From an uncultured Thiocystis sp. (lineage in GTDB: Bacteria > Pseudomonadota > Gammaproteobacteria > Chromatiales > Chromatiaceae), in contig NZ_CAIPNF010000365.1 in assembly GCF_903866365.1 (NCBI RefSeq), forward strand, positions 1-32,331: DNA of 32,331 bases, given 5' to 3'. How positions within the stretch are numbered: the first letter of the stretch is position 1; each line of letters begins with the position of its first letter. The position numbers and the translations under genes are program-made. This document shows, in pieces, positions 25,390 through 32,331 of this stretch. The notes beneath the pieces were generated by a model. The model ran no database searches. It was not told the origin of the DNA and saw only the letters and a program-made list of their open reading frames with translations.

Positions 25390-27489
25390 ATGAAACCGCG
25401 CCTGTTCCGATTCCTGCCGGTTGCGATGCTGCTGTTGGCGGCATCGGCCGCCCTTGCCGTTCCGCATCCGATCCCGCTGTCAGAGCTCTTCCCGAATCCG
25501 GGACACACCAAATCGGCGATCGTCATCAATAAGGTGCTGGAACGCTATCACTACCGCAAGGTGAATCTCGACAAGACCTTTGCTCATCAGGTACTGGATA
25601 AATATCTGGAGGCCCTGGATCCCAACCGCTCCTTCTTCCTGGCCCGCGACGTGGAACGGTTCGAGAACGGTGCCCGTCATCTCGACGACAGCCTGCGCCG
25701 GGGCGATCTCGATATCGCCTTCGATGTCTTTCGCGTCTATCGCATGCGGGTCGACGAGCGCGTCGCCCATGCGCTCAAGCTCCTGGACGGCAAGTTCGAT
25801 TTCACCCGGCCGGAGTCCTACGACTTCGAGCCCGCCGATCCCCGTTGGGCGACCGACAGCGCCGCGCTCGACGAGCTGTGGCGCAAACGGGTGATGAACG
25901 ACTTTCTCACCCTGCGTCTGGCCGACAAGCCGGACACCGAGATCCGCGAGCGTCTGCTAAAGCGCTACGAGGGGCTTGCCCGGCGGATTCATCAGTTCAA
26001 TGGCGACGATGTCTTCCAGACCTTCATGAATGCCTATACGCAGACGCTGGAACCGCATACCAGCTTCATGTCGCCGGACACCTCCGCGAATTTCGACATC
26101 AGCATGAAGCTGTCCCTGGAAGGCATCGGCGCGGTGCTGCGCGGCGATAACGAGTACACCGTCGTACAAAGTACGGTCCCTGGCGGTCCGGCCCGCGATT
26201 CCGGCCAGATCCACGCGGGCGATCAGATCGTGGGCGTTGCCCAGGGACTCGACGGCCCGATGGAGGACGTGGTCGGCTGGCGGCTCGAGGACGTGGTGGA
26301 CAAAATCCGCGGGCCAAAGGGCTCCGTGGTGCGCCTGCAATTGCTCTCGAAAGCCAGTGGCACCACGGGCCGGGCGCGCGAGATTTCGTTGGTGCGCAAT
26401 GAAATCAAGCTGGAAGATCAGGCCGCCAAGAGCTTTGTCGTGGAGGATCTCGCCAACGGGCCTGGACTGAAGATCGGCGTGGTGGAGATCCCCGCCTTTT
26501 ATCGCGATTTCGCGGCGGAGGGATCCGGCGATCGCGATTTTCGCAGCACGACCCGTGACGTGCACCGTTTGATCGACGAACTGGTCGGGCGCGGCGTCGC
26601 CGGCATTCTGATCGACCTGCGCGGCAATGGCGGCGGCTCGCTGGCCGAGGCCACGTCGCTCACCGGTCTCTTTATTGACACCGGACCGGTGGTTCAGGTC
26701 AAGGACGCCTTCGGTAAGGTCGACATCGAGGCGGACTCCGATGCCGGCGTTGCCTATGCCGGACCGCTGGCCGTGCTGGTCGATCGCGACAGCGCCTCCG
26801 CCTCGGAGATTTTCGCCGCCGCGATCCAGGACTACGGGCGGGGCCTGATCATCGGCGAGCCGACCTTCGGCAAGGGAACGGTGCAAACGCTGATCGATCT
26901 CAACCGCTATGTGCCCGGCGAGTCCAACGATCTTGGCCGCTTGCGCCTGACGATGGCCGAATTCTTCCGGATCAACGGCGGCAGCACCCAATTGCGCGGC
27001 GTCGAACCCGATATCCGCTTTCCGAGCGCCGAGTATCTGAAGGAGCACGGCGAGCGCTCGCTCGACAATGCCCTGCCCTGGACACGGATTCAGCCCGCCG
27101 CCTATCAACAGAACGGCCTGGTCGGGGTGGATCTGTTGACGCGCCAGTCCGCCGAGCGGATTGCCCGCGATTCCGGTTTCAAAATGCTCACCGAGCGCAG
27201 CAAAATGATGCGCGAGATTGAGGAGCAAACGCAGGTCTCGCTGCGCGAAACCGAACGCCGCGCGGCGGACGAGCAACGCGAGCGCGCCTTCAAGAACGAC
27301 CAGGACAGCTTTCTGCGCGCGCGGGGAATCACGCCCGTGGACGAGGATGCGGAGCAGATCGACGAAGACGCCCTAGACGTGCAGCGCAAGGCCATCGCGC
27401 GCATCGAGGTGGACGAGGCGGCGCGCATCCTGATCGATGGCGTGCTGCTGGAACGCGCCAAACGCCCCATGGCCGTGATGAGAGACTGA
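25390..27489 (+). CDS. prc: Tail-specific protease (C-terminal processing peptidase)
   Basis: A 699-residue periplasmic S41 protease. A signal peptide ends near residue 23 (AALA before VPHP). A helical N-terminal domain is followed by a PDZ domain (about 235-330, LEGIGAVLRGDNEYTVVQSTVPGGPARDSGQIHAGDQIVGV) and the protease core. ILIDLRGNGGGSL precedes the catalytic Ser470 in RDSASASEIFAAAIQDYGRG, and Lys495 lies in TFGKGTVQ, exactly 25 residues on as in E. coli Prc. The Glu/Arg-rich C-terminal extension (about 600-690) is also typical. Targets include lipoproteins and cell-wall hydrolases in E. coli. Ribosome binding site AAGAGA at about 25376. Confidence 0.96.
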   Translation: MKPRLFRFLPVAMLLLAASAALAVPHPIPLSELFPNPGHTKSAIVINKVLERYHYRKVNLDKTFAHQVLDKYLEALDPNRSFFLARDVERFENGARHLDDSLRRGDLDIAFDVFRVYRMRVDERVAHALKLLDGKFDFTRPESYDFEPADPRWATDSAALDELWRKRVMNDFLTLRLADKPDTEIRERLLKRYEGLARRIHQFNGDDVFQTFMNAYTQTLEPHTSFMSPDTSANFDISMKLSLEGIGAVLRGDNEYTVVQSTVPGGPARDSGQIHAGDQIVGVAQGLDGPMEDVVGWRLEDVVDKIRGPKGSVVRLQLLSKASGTTGRAREISLVRNEIKLEDQAAKSFVVEDLANGPGLKIGVVEIPAFYRDFAAEGSGDRDFRSTTRDVHRLIDELVGRGVAGILIDLRGNGGGSLAEATSLTGLFIDTGPVVQVKDAFGKVDIEADSDAGVAYAGPLAVLVDRDSASASEIFAAAIQDYGRGLIIGEPTFGKGTVQTLIDLNRYVPGESNDLGRLRLTMAEFFRINGGSTQLRGVEPDIRFPSAEYLKEHGERSLDNALPWTRIQPAAYQQNGLVGVDLLTRQSAERIARDSGFKMLTERSKMMREIEEQTQVSLRETERRAADEQRERAFKNDQDSFLRARGITPVDEDAEQIDEDALDVQRKAIARIEVDEAARILIDGVLLERAKRPMAVMRD

Positions 27490-27491
27490 GA

Positions 27492-29081
27492 TTGAACGAC
27501 TCGCAAGCGACGCTGGAACGGCGGATTGCGCGGCTGGCGGCCGCGGGTGGCAGCGCCACCTTCGCCGGCAACCGCATCGGTCTGGAAAAAGAAGGTCTGC
27601 GCGTGTCGGCGAACGGCAGACTCGCCGAGACGCCGCACCCGCTGACCCTGGGCGCGGCGCTCACCCATCCCTACATCACCACGGACTTTTCCGAGGCGCT
27701 GATCGAACTCATTACGCCGCCGCTGAGTAGTGGACACGCGGCGCTGGAGTTTCTGACCGACATCCATCTCTATGTCTATCGGCACCTGCCGGATGAACTG
27801 CTCTGGGGCACCAGCATGCCGTGCATCCTGTCGCGTACCGGGGAGATTCCGCTCGCCCGCTACGGAACCTCCAACGCGGCGACGATGAAGACTGCCTATC
27901 GGCGCGGTCTGGGCAATCGCTACGGACGCACCATGCAGTTGATTGCCGGGGTGCACTTCAATTTTTCGTTCGCGGATGCCTTCTGGGATCTCTACCAGGA
28001 CCAGGACCAGGAGGCGGTCGCGGGCGAGCGCGACGGATTTCGCGCCGAGGTCCAGATGGGCATGATCCGCAACCTGCAGCGCATCGGCTGGCTCGTACCC
28101 TATCTATTCGGTGCCTCGCCGGCGGTTTGCGCGAGTTTCGCGCAAGGACGCGAGACCGATCTCCATCGCTTCGATGCCGATACCCTTTTTTATCCACATG
28201 CAACCTCGCTACGCATGGGCGACATCGGCTATCAGAACAAACAGGAGGAAGGGACGGGAATCAAGGCTAACTACGACAGTCTCGACGCCTATGTCCGCAG
28301 TCTGACCTGGGCCATCCAGACGCCCTGTCCACAATACGAGGCCATCGGTGTCAAGGTTAGTGACCGCTACGAACAGCTCAATGCCAACGTGCTTCAGATC
28401 GAAAACGAGTACTACAGCACGGTGCGTCCGAAGCAGATCACGGACTGGATGGAAAAACCGACCCTGGCCTTGCGTCGGCGCGGCATTCGCTATGTGGAAC
28501 TCCGCTCGCTGGATGTCAACATCTTCGATCCGGTGGGCGTGGGTGAAGAGCAATTGCGATTTCTTGAAGTGCTGATGCTCTCTTGCCTGTTGACCGAGAG
28601 TCCGCGGATCGGCGCGCGCGAGCGTCGGGAGATCGATGAAAATCAGGTGCTGACGGCCCATCGCGGCCGCGAGCCGGGGCTGGCGTTAGTCCGCGACCGA
28701 CACCCGGTCGCCTTGCGTCACTGGGCGGGCGAGATTCTCGCCGGCATGGCGGCGGCGGCGGAATTGCTGGACGGTGCGGCGAATGGACCGCGCTCCGAGA
28801 GTCTGCGGCGACAGCGGGAAAAGGTCGACCATCCCGATCTCACGCCCTCGGCGCGAATCCTGGAGACGATGCGGGCGCGGCACGAAGGATTTTTCGACTT
28901 TTCGCAACGGCTTGCCGAGGAGCATCGTCGCGAGCTGCGGTCATTGGAACTGAGTCCCGAGCGTCAGGCGTTGTTCGATCGGCTGACGGTCGATTCGCTC
29001 CGGCAACAGCGAGAGATCGAAGCCGCGGACGATCAGAGTTTCGACGACTTTTTGGAAACCTATTTCGCCCAAGGCGATTAG
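27492..29081 (+). CDS. gshA: Glutamate-cysteine ligase (type 1)
   Basis: A 529-residue enzyme making gamma-glutamylcysteine, the first step of glutathione synthesis. Family sequence is visible along the length: NRIGLEKEGLRVS, TPHPLTLGAALTHPYITTDFSEALIELITPP, WGTSMPC, YGTSNAATMKTAYRRGLGNRYGR, IAGVHFNFSF, SLRMGDIGYQNK and YVELRSLDVNIFDPVG. Length is close to E. coli GshA (518). The start is TTG at 27492, 2 nt after the prc stop, so the genes are cotranscribed. gshB is not in the window. Glutathione supply is relevant for a sulfur oxidiser but that link is inference. Confidence 0.95.
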   Translation: MNDSQATLERRIARLAAAGGSATFAGNRIGLEKEGLRVSANGRLAETPHPLTLGAALTHPYITTDFSEALIELITPPLSSGHAALEFLTDIHLYVYRHLPDELLWGTSMPCILSRTGEIPLARYGTSNAATMKTAYRRGLGNRYGRTMQLIAGVHFNFSFADAFWDLYQDQDQEAVAGERDGFRAEVQMGMIRNLQRIGWLVPYLFGASPAVCASFAQGRETDLHRFDADTLFYPHATSLRMGDIGYQNKQEEGTGIKANYDSLDAYVRSLTWAIQTPCPQYEAIGVKVSDRYEQLNANVLQIENEYYSTVRPKQITDWMEKPTLALRRRGIRYVELRSLDVNIFDPVGVGEEQLRFLEVLMLSCLLTESPRIGARERREIDENQVLTAHRGREPGLALVRDRHPVALRHWAGEILAGMAAAAELLDGAANGPRSESLRRQREKVDHPDLTPSARILETMRARHEGFFDFSQRLAEEHRRELRSLELSPERQALFDRLTVDSLRQQREIEAADDQSFDDFLETYFAQGD

Positions 29082-29125
29082 GCGATTTTCGGGAACATTC
29101 ATAAAACCGCATTCAGCTACGAAAC

Positions 29126-29156
29126 AAGCCCCGTCGTGGTCGCGACGGGGCTTTTT
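29126..29156 (+). terminator. Rho-independent terminator after gshA
   Basis: An 11-bp perfect stem (AAGCCCCGTCG ... CGACGGGGCTT) with a 6-nt loop is followed by T residues, 44 nt after the gshA stop. On the minus strand the downstream side reads GTTTCG, so it may also weakly stop the convergent repeat-protein transcript. Confidence 0.92.
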
Positions 29157-29197
29157 CCTGAGTGGCGGATCGCCGTCGATGGCGATCGTTCAACCCA

Positions 29198-29881
29198 TTA
29201 CTGGACGGATGGCGAGGTCGTCGCGGGCGCACCGGTCTGCTGCGGCGCAACCGCCTGAGCTGGCGCGCACGGTGCCTTGGCGTTCATGCCCCGGCCCGCA
29301 TCGACGCTGTGCGCGGCATACTGGGCGCGACGCTGCTCCTGCTCGCTCTTGATGGCGGCACGGCGCTCGTCCATCTGCTGTTTTGCCTGGGCGCGACGGG
29401 CTTCCATCTCCTTGATCCGGGCCTCGAACGCTTCAGGCATGGCCGGACGCTCACGCGTCATCGCGGGAACCGCAGGCATTTCAGGCATGGCGGGATACTG
29501 GCCGAACGCGGGCATCGGCGGCATGTCAGGGCGATTCGGGAACTGACCGAACGCGGGCATTTCAGGCATGGCGGGATATTGTCCGAACGCGGGCGCCGGC
29601 GGCATGTCAGGGCGATTCGGGAACTGGCCGAATGCGGGCATCTCGGGCATGGCGGGATACTGTCCAAACTCGGGCATCGGCGGAACGTCCGGGAATGCGT
29701 GACCGGCACCGAATGGGCGGCCCGTTAACGGCCTGAAATTCGCGGCGCCCTGCTCGACCGCCGGCGGTTGCGGCGCCTGCGTCATGGCGGGAGCCTGAGG
29801 AGGAGCGGCATACCAGGCGCCAGCCGTGGAGGCGGCGGCAGCGAGGGCGAGGATGGAAGCGGCTTGGATTAGCTTGGACAT
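29198..29881 (-). CDS. Secreted Pro/Met-rich repeat protein, sulfur-globule-protein-like
   Basis: A 227-residue exported protein. The signal peptide MSKLIQAASILALAAAASTAGA is followed by WYAAPP. The middle has tandem 27-residue repeats built from FGQYPAMPEMPA and FGQFPNRPDMPP units. Next comes a charged helix likely to form a coiled coil (EARIKEMEARRAQAKQQM, DERRAAIKSEQEQRRAQY) and an Ala/Pro/Gln-rich tail with one Cys. Low-complexity, aromatic- and Pro-rich secreted proteins of this kind form the envelope of periplasmic sulfur globules in Chromatiaceae; this assignment is a guess from composition and host type. The start at 29881 has AAGGTG 8 nt before it; upstream in-frame codons to 29962 are rejected. 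It has a good promoter at 30144-30171. Confidence 0.8.
   Translation of the reverse strand: MSKLIQAASILALAAAASTAGAWYAAPPQAPAMTQAPQPPAVEQGAANFRPLTGRPFGAGHAFPDVPPMPEFGQYPAMPEMPAFGQFPNRPDMPPAPAFGQYPAMPEMPAFGQFPNRPDMPPMPAFGQYPAMPEMPAVPAMTRERPAMPEAFEARIKEMEARRAQAKQQMDERRAAIKSEQEQRRAQYAAHSVDAGRGMNAKAPCAPAQAVAPQQTGAPATTSPSVQ
29475..29683. repeat. 81-bp coding tandem repeat
   Basis: The units start at 29475, 29556 and 29637, exactly 81 bp apart; the third is partial. They are nearly identical at DNA level and encode the 27-residue repeat of the secreted protein, so copy-number variation by slippage or recombination is plausible. Confidence 0.9.
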
Positions 29882-30143
29882 AGGACACACCTTGGTGATG
29901 GAAGAGAAAAATGAAACGAACGCGCAAATGGCGATGCAATATCCCGATCGATCAAACCGCATCCAGCATGACAGGCGCTGTTTTCGAGTGGCATCGGCTT
30001 TGCATTAGCCATTGACCGTTGCGGCAGAGACGGTTCCGGTTTTTTAATTTTTGTGATATCAACCGTGCGAACCACAGGCGATTCAGGCTCTTCAGGGACG
30101 AGTGCCTGCGGTCAAACAGCGGTTTTCGCTCAGAACGTGGGTT

Positions 30144-30171
30144 AGTATATAAGTATCTTATGAAATAGCAA
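30144..30171 (-). promoter_or_regulatory. Sigma-70-type promoter for the repeat-protein gene
   Basis: On the minus strand TTGCTA (30171-30166, four of six to TTGACA) and TATACT (30149-30144, five of six to TATAAT) are 16 bp apart, in DNA far more A/T-rich than the surroundings. Transcription would begin near 30137, giving a leader of about 255 nt. Confidence 0.6.
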
Positions 30172-30181
30172 TAGACGAATT

Positions 30182-30230
30182 TCGCCGGTTGCTCCGGTCT
30201 GGCGTCCGGAGTGCCGAGTACAACCGGCGA
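30182..30230. repeat. Nested palindrome downstream of sthA
   Basis: Outer arms TCGCCGGTTG and CAACCGGCGA pair perfectly over 10 bp, and an inner CTCCGG/CCGGAG pair makes a second stem inside them. It lies 20 nt after the sthA stop on the minus strand. Without a T-run it is not a standard terminator, but it could end or protect the sthA transcript or form a cruciform. Confidence 0.6.
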
Positions 30231-30250
30231 TCCCAGGGCCGGACCGATCC

Positions 30251-31648
30251 TCAAAAAAGCCGATTCAACCCATTGAGCGCAGCAACCCGATAGGCTTCGG
30301 CCATGGTGGGATAGTTGAAGGTGGTCTCGGTGAAATAGCGGAGGGTGTTGGCCGCGCCGCGCTGGGACATGATGGCCTGACCGATATGCACGATTTCGGC
30401 TGCCTGCTCGCCGAAACAGTGGATGCCGAGAATCTCCAGCGTTTCGCGATGAAACAGCAGCTTGAGCATGCCGACGGTATGCCCGGTGATCTGGGCGCGG
30501 GCGATGCTCTTGAAGTCCGCCTGCGCGACCTCGTAGGGGATCTGGCTGGCGGTGAGCTCGCGTTCGGTGCGGCCGATGGAACTGATCTCGGGCACGGTGT
30601 AGATCCCGGTCGGGAACTCCTCGATCAGCGACCAGTCGCACTCCCCGTCCGCGATATGAGCGCCCACGAAACGCCCCTGATCGTAACTGGCGCTGGCCAG
30701 CGCGGGCGCGCCGACCACGTCGCCGACCGCATAGATGTGGGGCAGAGCGGTCTGATAGCTGGCGTTGACTTCCAACTGACCCCGTTGGTTGGGAGCCAGC
30801 CCGATGGTTTCAAGCCCCAGGTCATGGGTATTGCCGGTGCGCCCGTTCGCCCAGAGCAGAATGTCGGTCTTGAATTTTTTGCCGGATTCGCAATGCAGCA
30901 CCACGCCATCCGCGCCGGCTTCCACGCGCCGATAGGTTTCGTTGTGCCGGATCACGACCCCCTGCTGACGCAGGCGATAACTGAGCGCATCGGTGATCTC
31001 GTCGTCGAGAAAGGACAGAAGCCGGTCGCGGGTGTCGACCAGATTCACCTTCACATCGAGCGAACTCATGATCGAGGCGTACTCGCAACCGATGACGCCA
31101 GCCCCATAGATGGTGATGGATCTTGGCGTCTGCGGAAGCGCCAGCACCGAGTCGCTGTCGCGGATACGGGGATGGCTGAAATCCAGCTCGGGCGGATGAT
31201 AGGGCCGCGAACCGGTAGCGATCACGAGATGTTGCGCGCGCAGTCGATCGGTCAGACCGCCGGGGCGTCGCACTTCCAGCAGATTAGGCTCCAGAAAACG
31301 CGCATGCCCGAAGATGACCTGCACCCGGTTGCGTTGGTAATAGCGATAGCGGGTGCGGACCTGCTCGTTGATGACGCCATCCGCCGCCCGCAGCAGATCC
31401 GGAAATTCCACCTCGATCTGATGCTGCGTCTGCTGGAAGAGCGGATTGCGGCGGTAATCCGCCAGCATCTGGATCGAGTGACGCAGCGCCTTGCTCGGGA
31501 TCGTGCCCCAATGGGTGCAGCCGCCGCCGACCGCGTCATGGGCCTCGATCACCGCGATTCGCTGACCGGCCTTGGCCAGCTTCATCGCCGCCCCCTCGCC
31601 GCCAGGTCCGGTGCCAATCACGAGGCTGTCGAAATCTTGCGTGGCCAT
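30251..31648 (-). CDS. sthA: Soluble pyridine nucleotide transhydrogenase
   Basis: A 465-residue FAD flavoprotein of the pyridine nucleotide-disulfide reductase family, mainly moving reducing equivalents from NADPH to NADH. The FAD site is [21 protein letters not shown]. The redox-loop reads [16 protein letters not shown]: Cys44 is kept but the second Cys of disulfide reductases is Thr49, the hallmark of SthA. The NAD(P) site is [16 protein letters not shown], and [10 protein letters not shown]-like and C-terminal interface regions ([23 protein letters not shown]) are typical. Start 31648 ([10 protein letters not shown]) is preferred to 31723. It lies 82 nt after the DUF1841 gene. Confidence 0.94.
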   Translation of the reverse strand: MATQDFDSLVIGTGPGGEGAAMKLAKAGQRIAVIEAHDAVGGGCTHWGTIPSKALRHSIQMLADYRRNPLFQQTQHQIEVEFPDLLRAADGVINEQVRTRYRYYQRNRVQVIFGHARFLEPNLLEVRRPGGLTDRLRAQHLVIATGSRPYHPPELDFSHPRIRDSDSVLALPQTPRSITIYGAGVIGCEYASIMSSLDVKVNLVDTRDRLLSFLDDEITDALSYRLRQQGVVIRHNETYRRVEAGADGVVLHCESGKKFKTDILLWANGRTGNTHDLGLETIGLAPNQRGQLEVNASYQTALPHIYAVGDVVGAPALASASYDQGRFVGAHIADGECDWSLIEEFPTGIYTVPEISSIGRTERELTASQIPYEVAQADFKSIARAQITGHTVGMLKLLFHRETLEILGIHCFGEQAAEIVHIGQAIMSQRGAANTLRYFTETTFNYPTMAEAYRVAALNGLNRLF

Positions 31649-31730
31649 CGATCCAGGGTTCCGTTGTCGGTTGCAACGATGGTCAAGGCTAACACGGAAG
31701 CCCCCGGATGCGGCGAGGGTCAACGCCGGA

Positions 31731-32162
31731 TCAGGCGCCGCCTGCGCGCCTGACGCACTCCAGATAGTCGCGTTCGTTGAAAGGCTGCCGGTCGTGCTGG
31801 AGCTTCCAGAGACTCTCCGCGAGACATTCCATGATGCGGTGCTCCGCCTCGTGGGTGTCGCCGGTACGCCGCGCCAGGTTCCGGTACAATTTCCGGATGC
31901 CCGCTGGCTGATCGATGCTCAATTGCTCCAGGATGACCAGGTGTAGACCCAGATGCAGGAATGGGTTGGACTGGCCCTGCTCGGGGAGGAAATCCCGCTC
32001 CAGCGCGCTTTCCTCGGCTTCGAGGAATGGCTGATACTCCGGATGTTGGCGCAGGATCTCGACGATCTGGCGTTCCAGCGGTTCCAGCGGTTGTTCGGTT
32101 CTGGCCTTTTCCCAAGCCTGAATGAAAACACCGCGATGGCTGTTGCGATCCGAGGAAAACAT
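31731..32162 (-). CDS. DUF1841 family protein
   Basis: A 143-residue soluble protein of unknown function. Recognisable pieces are [63 protein letters not shown], and [35 protein letters not shown], which together are the DUF1841 pattern. Members are common in beta- and gammaproteobacteria, often next to nth as here. No enzymatic motif is evident; the conserved His residues in HLGLHL and HEAEHR could bind metal, which is speculation. Confidence 0.88.
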   Translation of the reverse strand: MFSSDRNSHRGVFIQAWEKARTEQPLEPLERQIVEILRQHPEYQPFLEAEESALERDFLPEQGQSNPFLHLGLHLVILEQLSIDQPAGIRKLYRNLARRTGDTHEAEHRIMECLAESLWKLQHDRQPFNERDYLECVRRAGGA

Positions 32163-32251
32163 GGTGTGCGTGACGTCTCGCTAAAGATATGGTGGATTGA
32201 CCTCGGTCAGGATCCGGCATCGTCGGATCGGGTCGCCAAGCAGCTCTAGCC

Positions 32252-32331
32252 TCAATCCGGCGTTTTGTCCGGGAACTCGCACAGATCGGCGATGCCGCAG
32301 TGCGGACAGCGCGGCGTGCGGGCGACACAGA
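32252..32331 (-). CDS. nth: Endonuclease III, C-terminal fragment at window edge
   Basis: The last 26 codons read CVARTPRCPHCGIADLCEFP and end DKTPD. The spacing C-x6-C-x2-C-x5-C is exactly the 4Fe-4S ligand pattern at the C-terminus of endonuclease III, a DNA glycosylase/AP lyase for oxidised pyrimidines. The gene continues beyond the window, so the catalytic Lys/Asp region cannot be seen. MutY shares the cluster pattern but is usually followed by a long C-terminal domain; here the protein stops just after the cluster, as Nth does. It precedes the DUF1841 gene by 89 nt in the same direction. Confidence 0.85.
   Translation of the reverse strand, partial: CVARTPRCPHCGIADLCEFPDKTPD

Larger units (their letters stand above)
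29882..30250. other. Intergenic leader/promoter region between sthA and the repeat-protein gene
   Basis: 369 nt without a supported gene. It holds the minus-strand promoter (30144-30171), a predicted leader of about 255 nt running to the repeat-protein start, an A/T-rich segment near 30040-30060, and a long imperfect palindrome next to the sthA stop. A 68-codon minus-strand frame (30075-29869) overlaps the start of the next gene but has no family resemblance. Confidence 0.6.

Noticed and set aside
29475-29683. Regular repeats that might suggest a CRISPR array
   Set aside because: The 81-bp units are contiguous, in frame and encode the protein repeat; there are no unique spacers and no cas genes.
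30015-30045. Plus-strand hairpin (ACCGT/ACGGT) followed by a T-run, like a terminator
   Set aside because: The stem has only 5 bp with a 10-nt loop and there is no plus-strand gene upstream for it to serve.
29869-30075. 68-codon minus-strand frame in the repeat-protein leader
   Set aside because: No family resemblance or clear ribosome binding site, and it overlaps the next start codon; kept only as a remote leader-peptide possibility.
30386-31753. 455-codon open frame on the plus strand
   Set aside because: Antisense to sthA, which matches its family along its whole length.

Overview
The window looks like a chromosomal segment of a high-GC gammaproteobacterium, most likely a purple sulfur bacterium or close relative (Chromatiaceae type). 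This is inferred from gene content: a DsrC/TusE superfamily protein beside a LysR regulator, a secreted repeat protein resembling sulfur-globule envelope proteins, NnrS, menaquinone genes, a nadE-glnB pair, and the gammaproteobacterial bamD/rluD/pgeF block. No rRNA, tRNA, CRISPR array or phage module was seen.

Left part (1-8.1 kb). The window opens in the 3' end of an IS200/IS605-type tnpB whose right-end hairpin lies just 10 nt before menF. menF and menD make the first menaquinone intermediates; menD carries an in-frame palindromic repeat. Then come a translationally coupled CBS-domain/HPP membrane protein pair and a three-gene exporter (adaptor, permease, ATPase) in DevBCA/MacAB style.

Accessory part (8.1-16.7 kb). 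A 748-residue protein with a C-terminal PD-(D/E)XK nuclease signature, in visibly lower-GC DNA, ends 3 nt from a LysR regulator. The regulator diverges from a fusion of a predicted beta-sandwich with a DsrC-like domain that lacks both hallmark cysteines; a textbook T-N11-A palindrome lies between them. nnrS follows, then on the minus strand an HDOD signalling protein with a problematic start and a PilS-like sensor kinase without pilR.

Core part (16.7-29.1 kb). sucCD, a DUF29 protein, glutamine-dependent nadE with the PII gene, bamD divergent from rluD, then rluD-pgeF-ACT protein-def tightly packed, prc and gshA, closed by a strong terminator.

Right end (29.2-32.3 kb). All minus strand: the secreted Pro/Met-rich repeat protein with a good promoter and a long leader, soluble transhydrogenase sthA, a DUF1841 protein, and the last 26 codons of nth with its 4Fe-4S cysteine motif.

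The strongest candidates for new biology are the nuclease-domain protein and the cysteine-less DsrC fusion with its divergent regulator. All function calls come from reading motifs by eye; no database search was possible.
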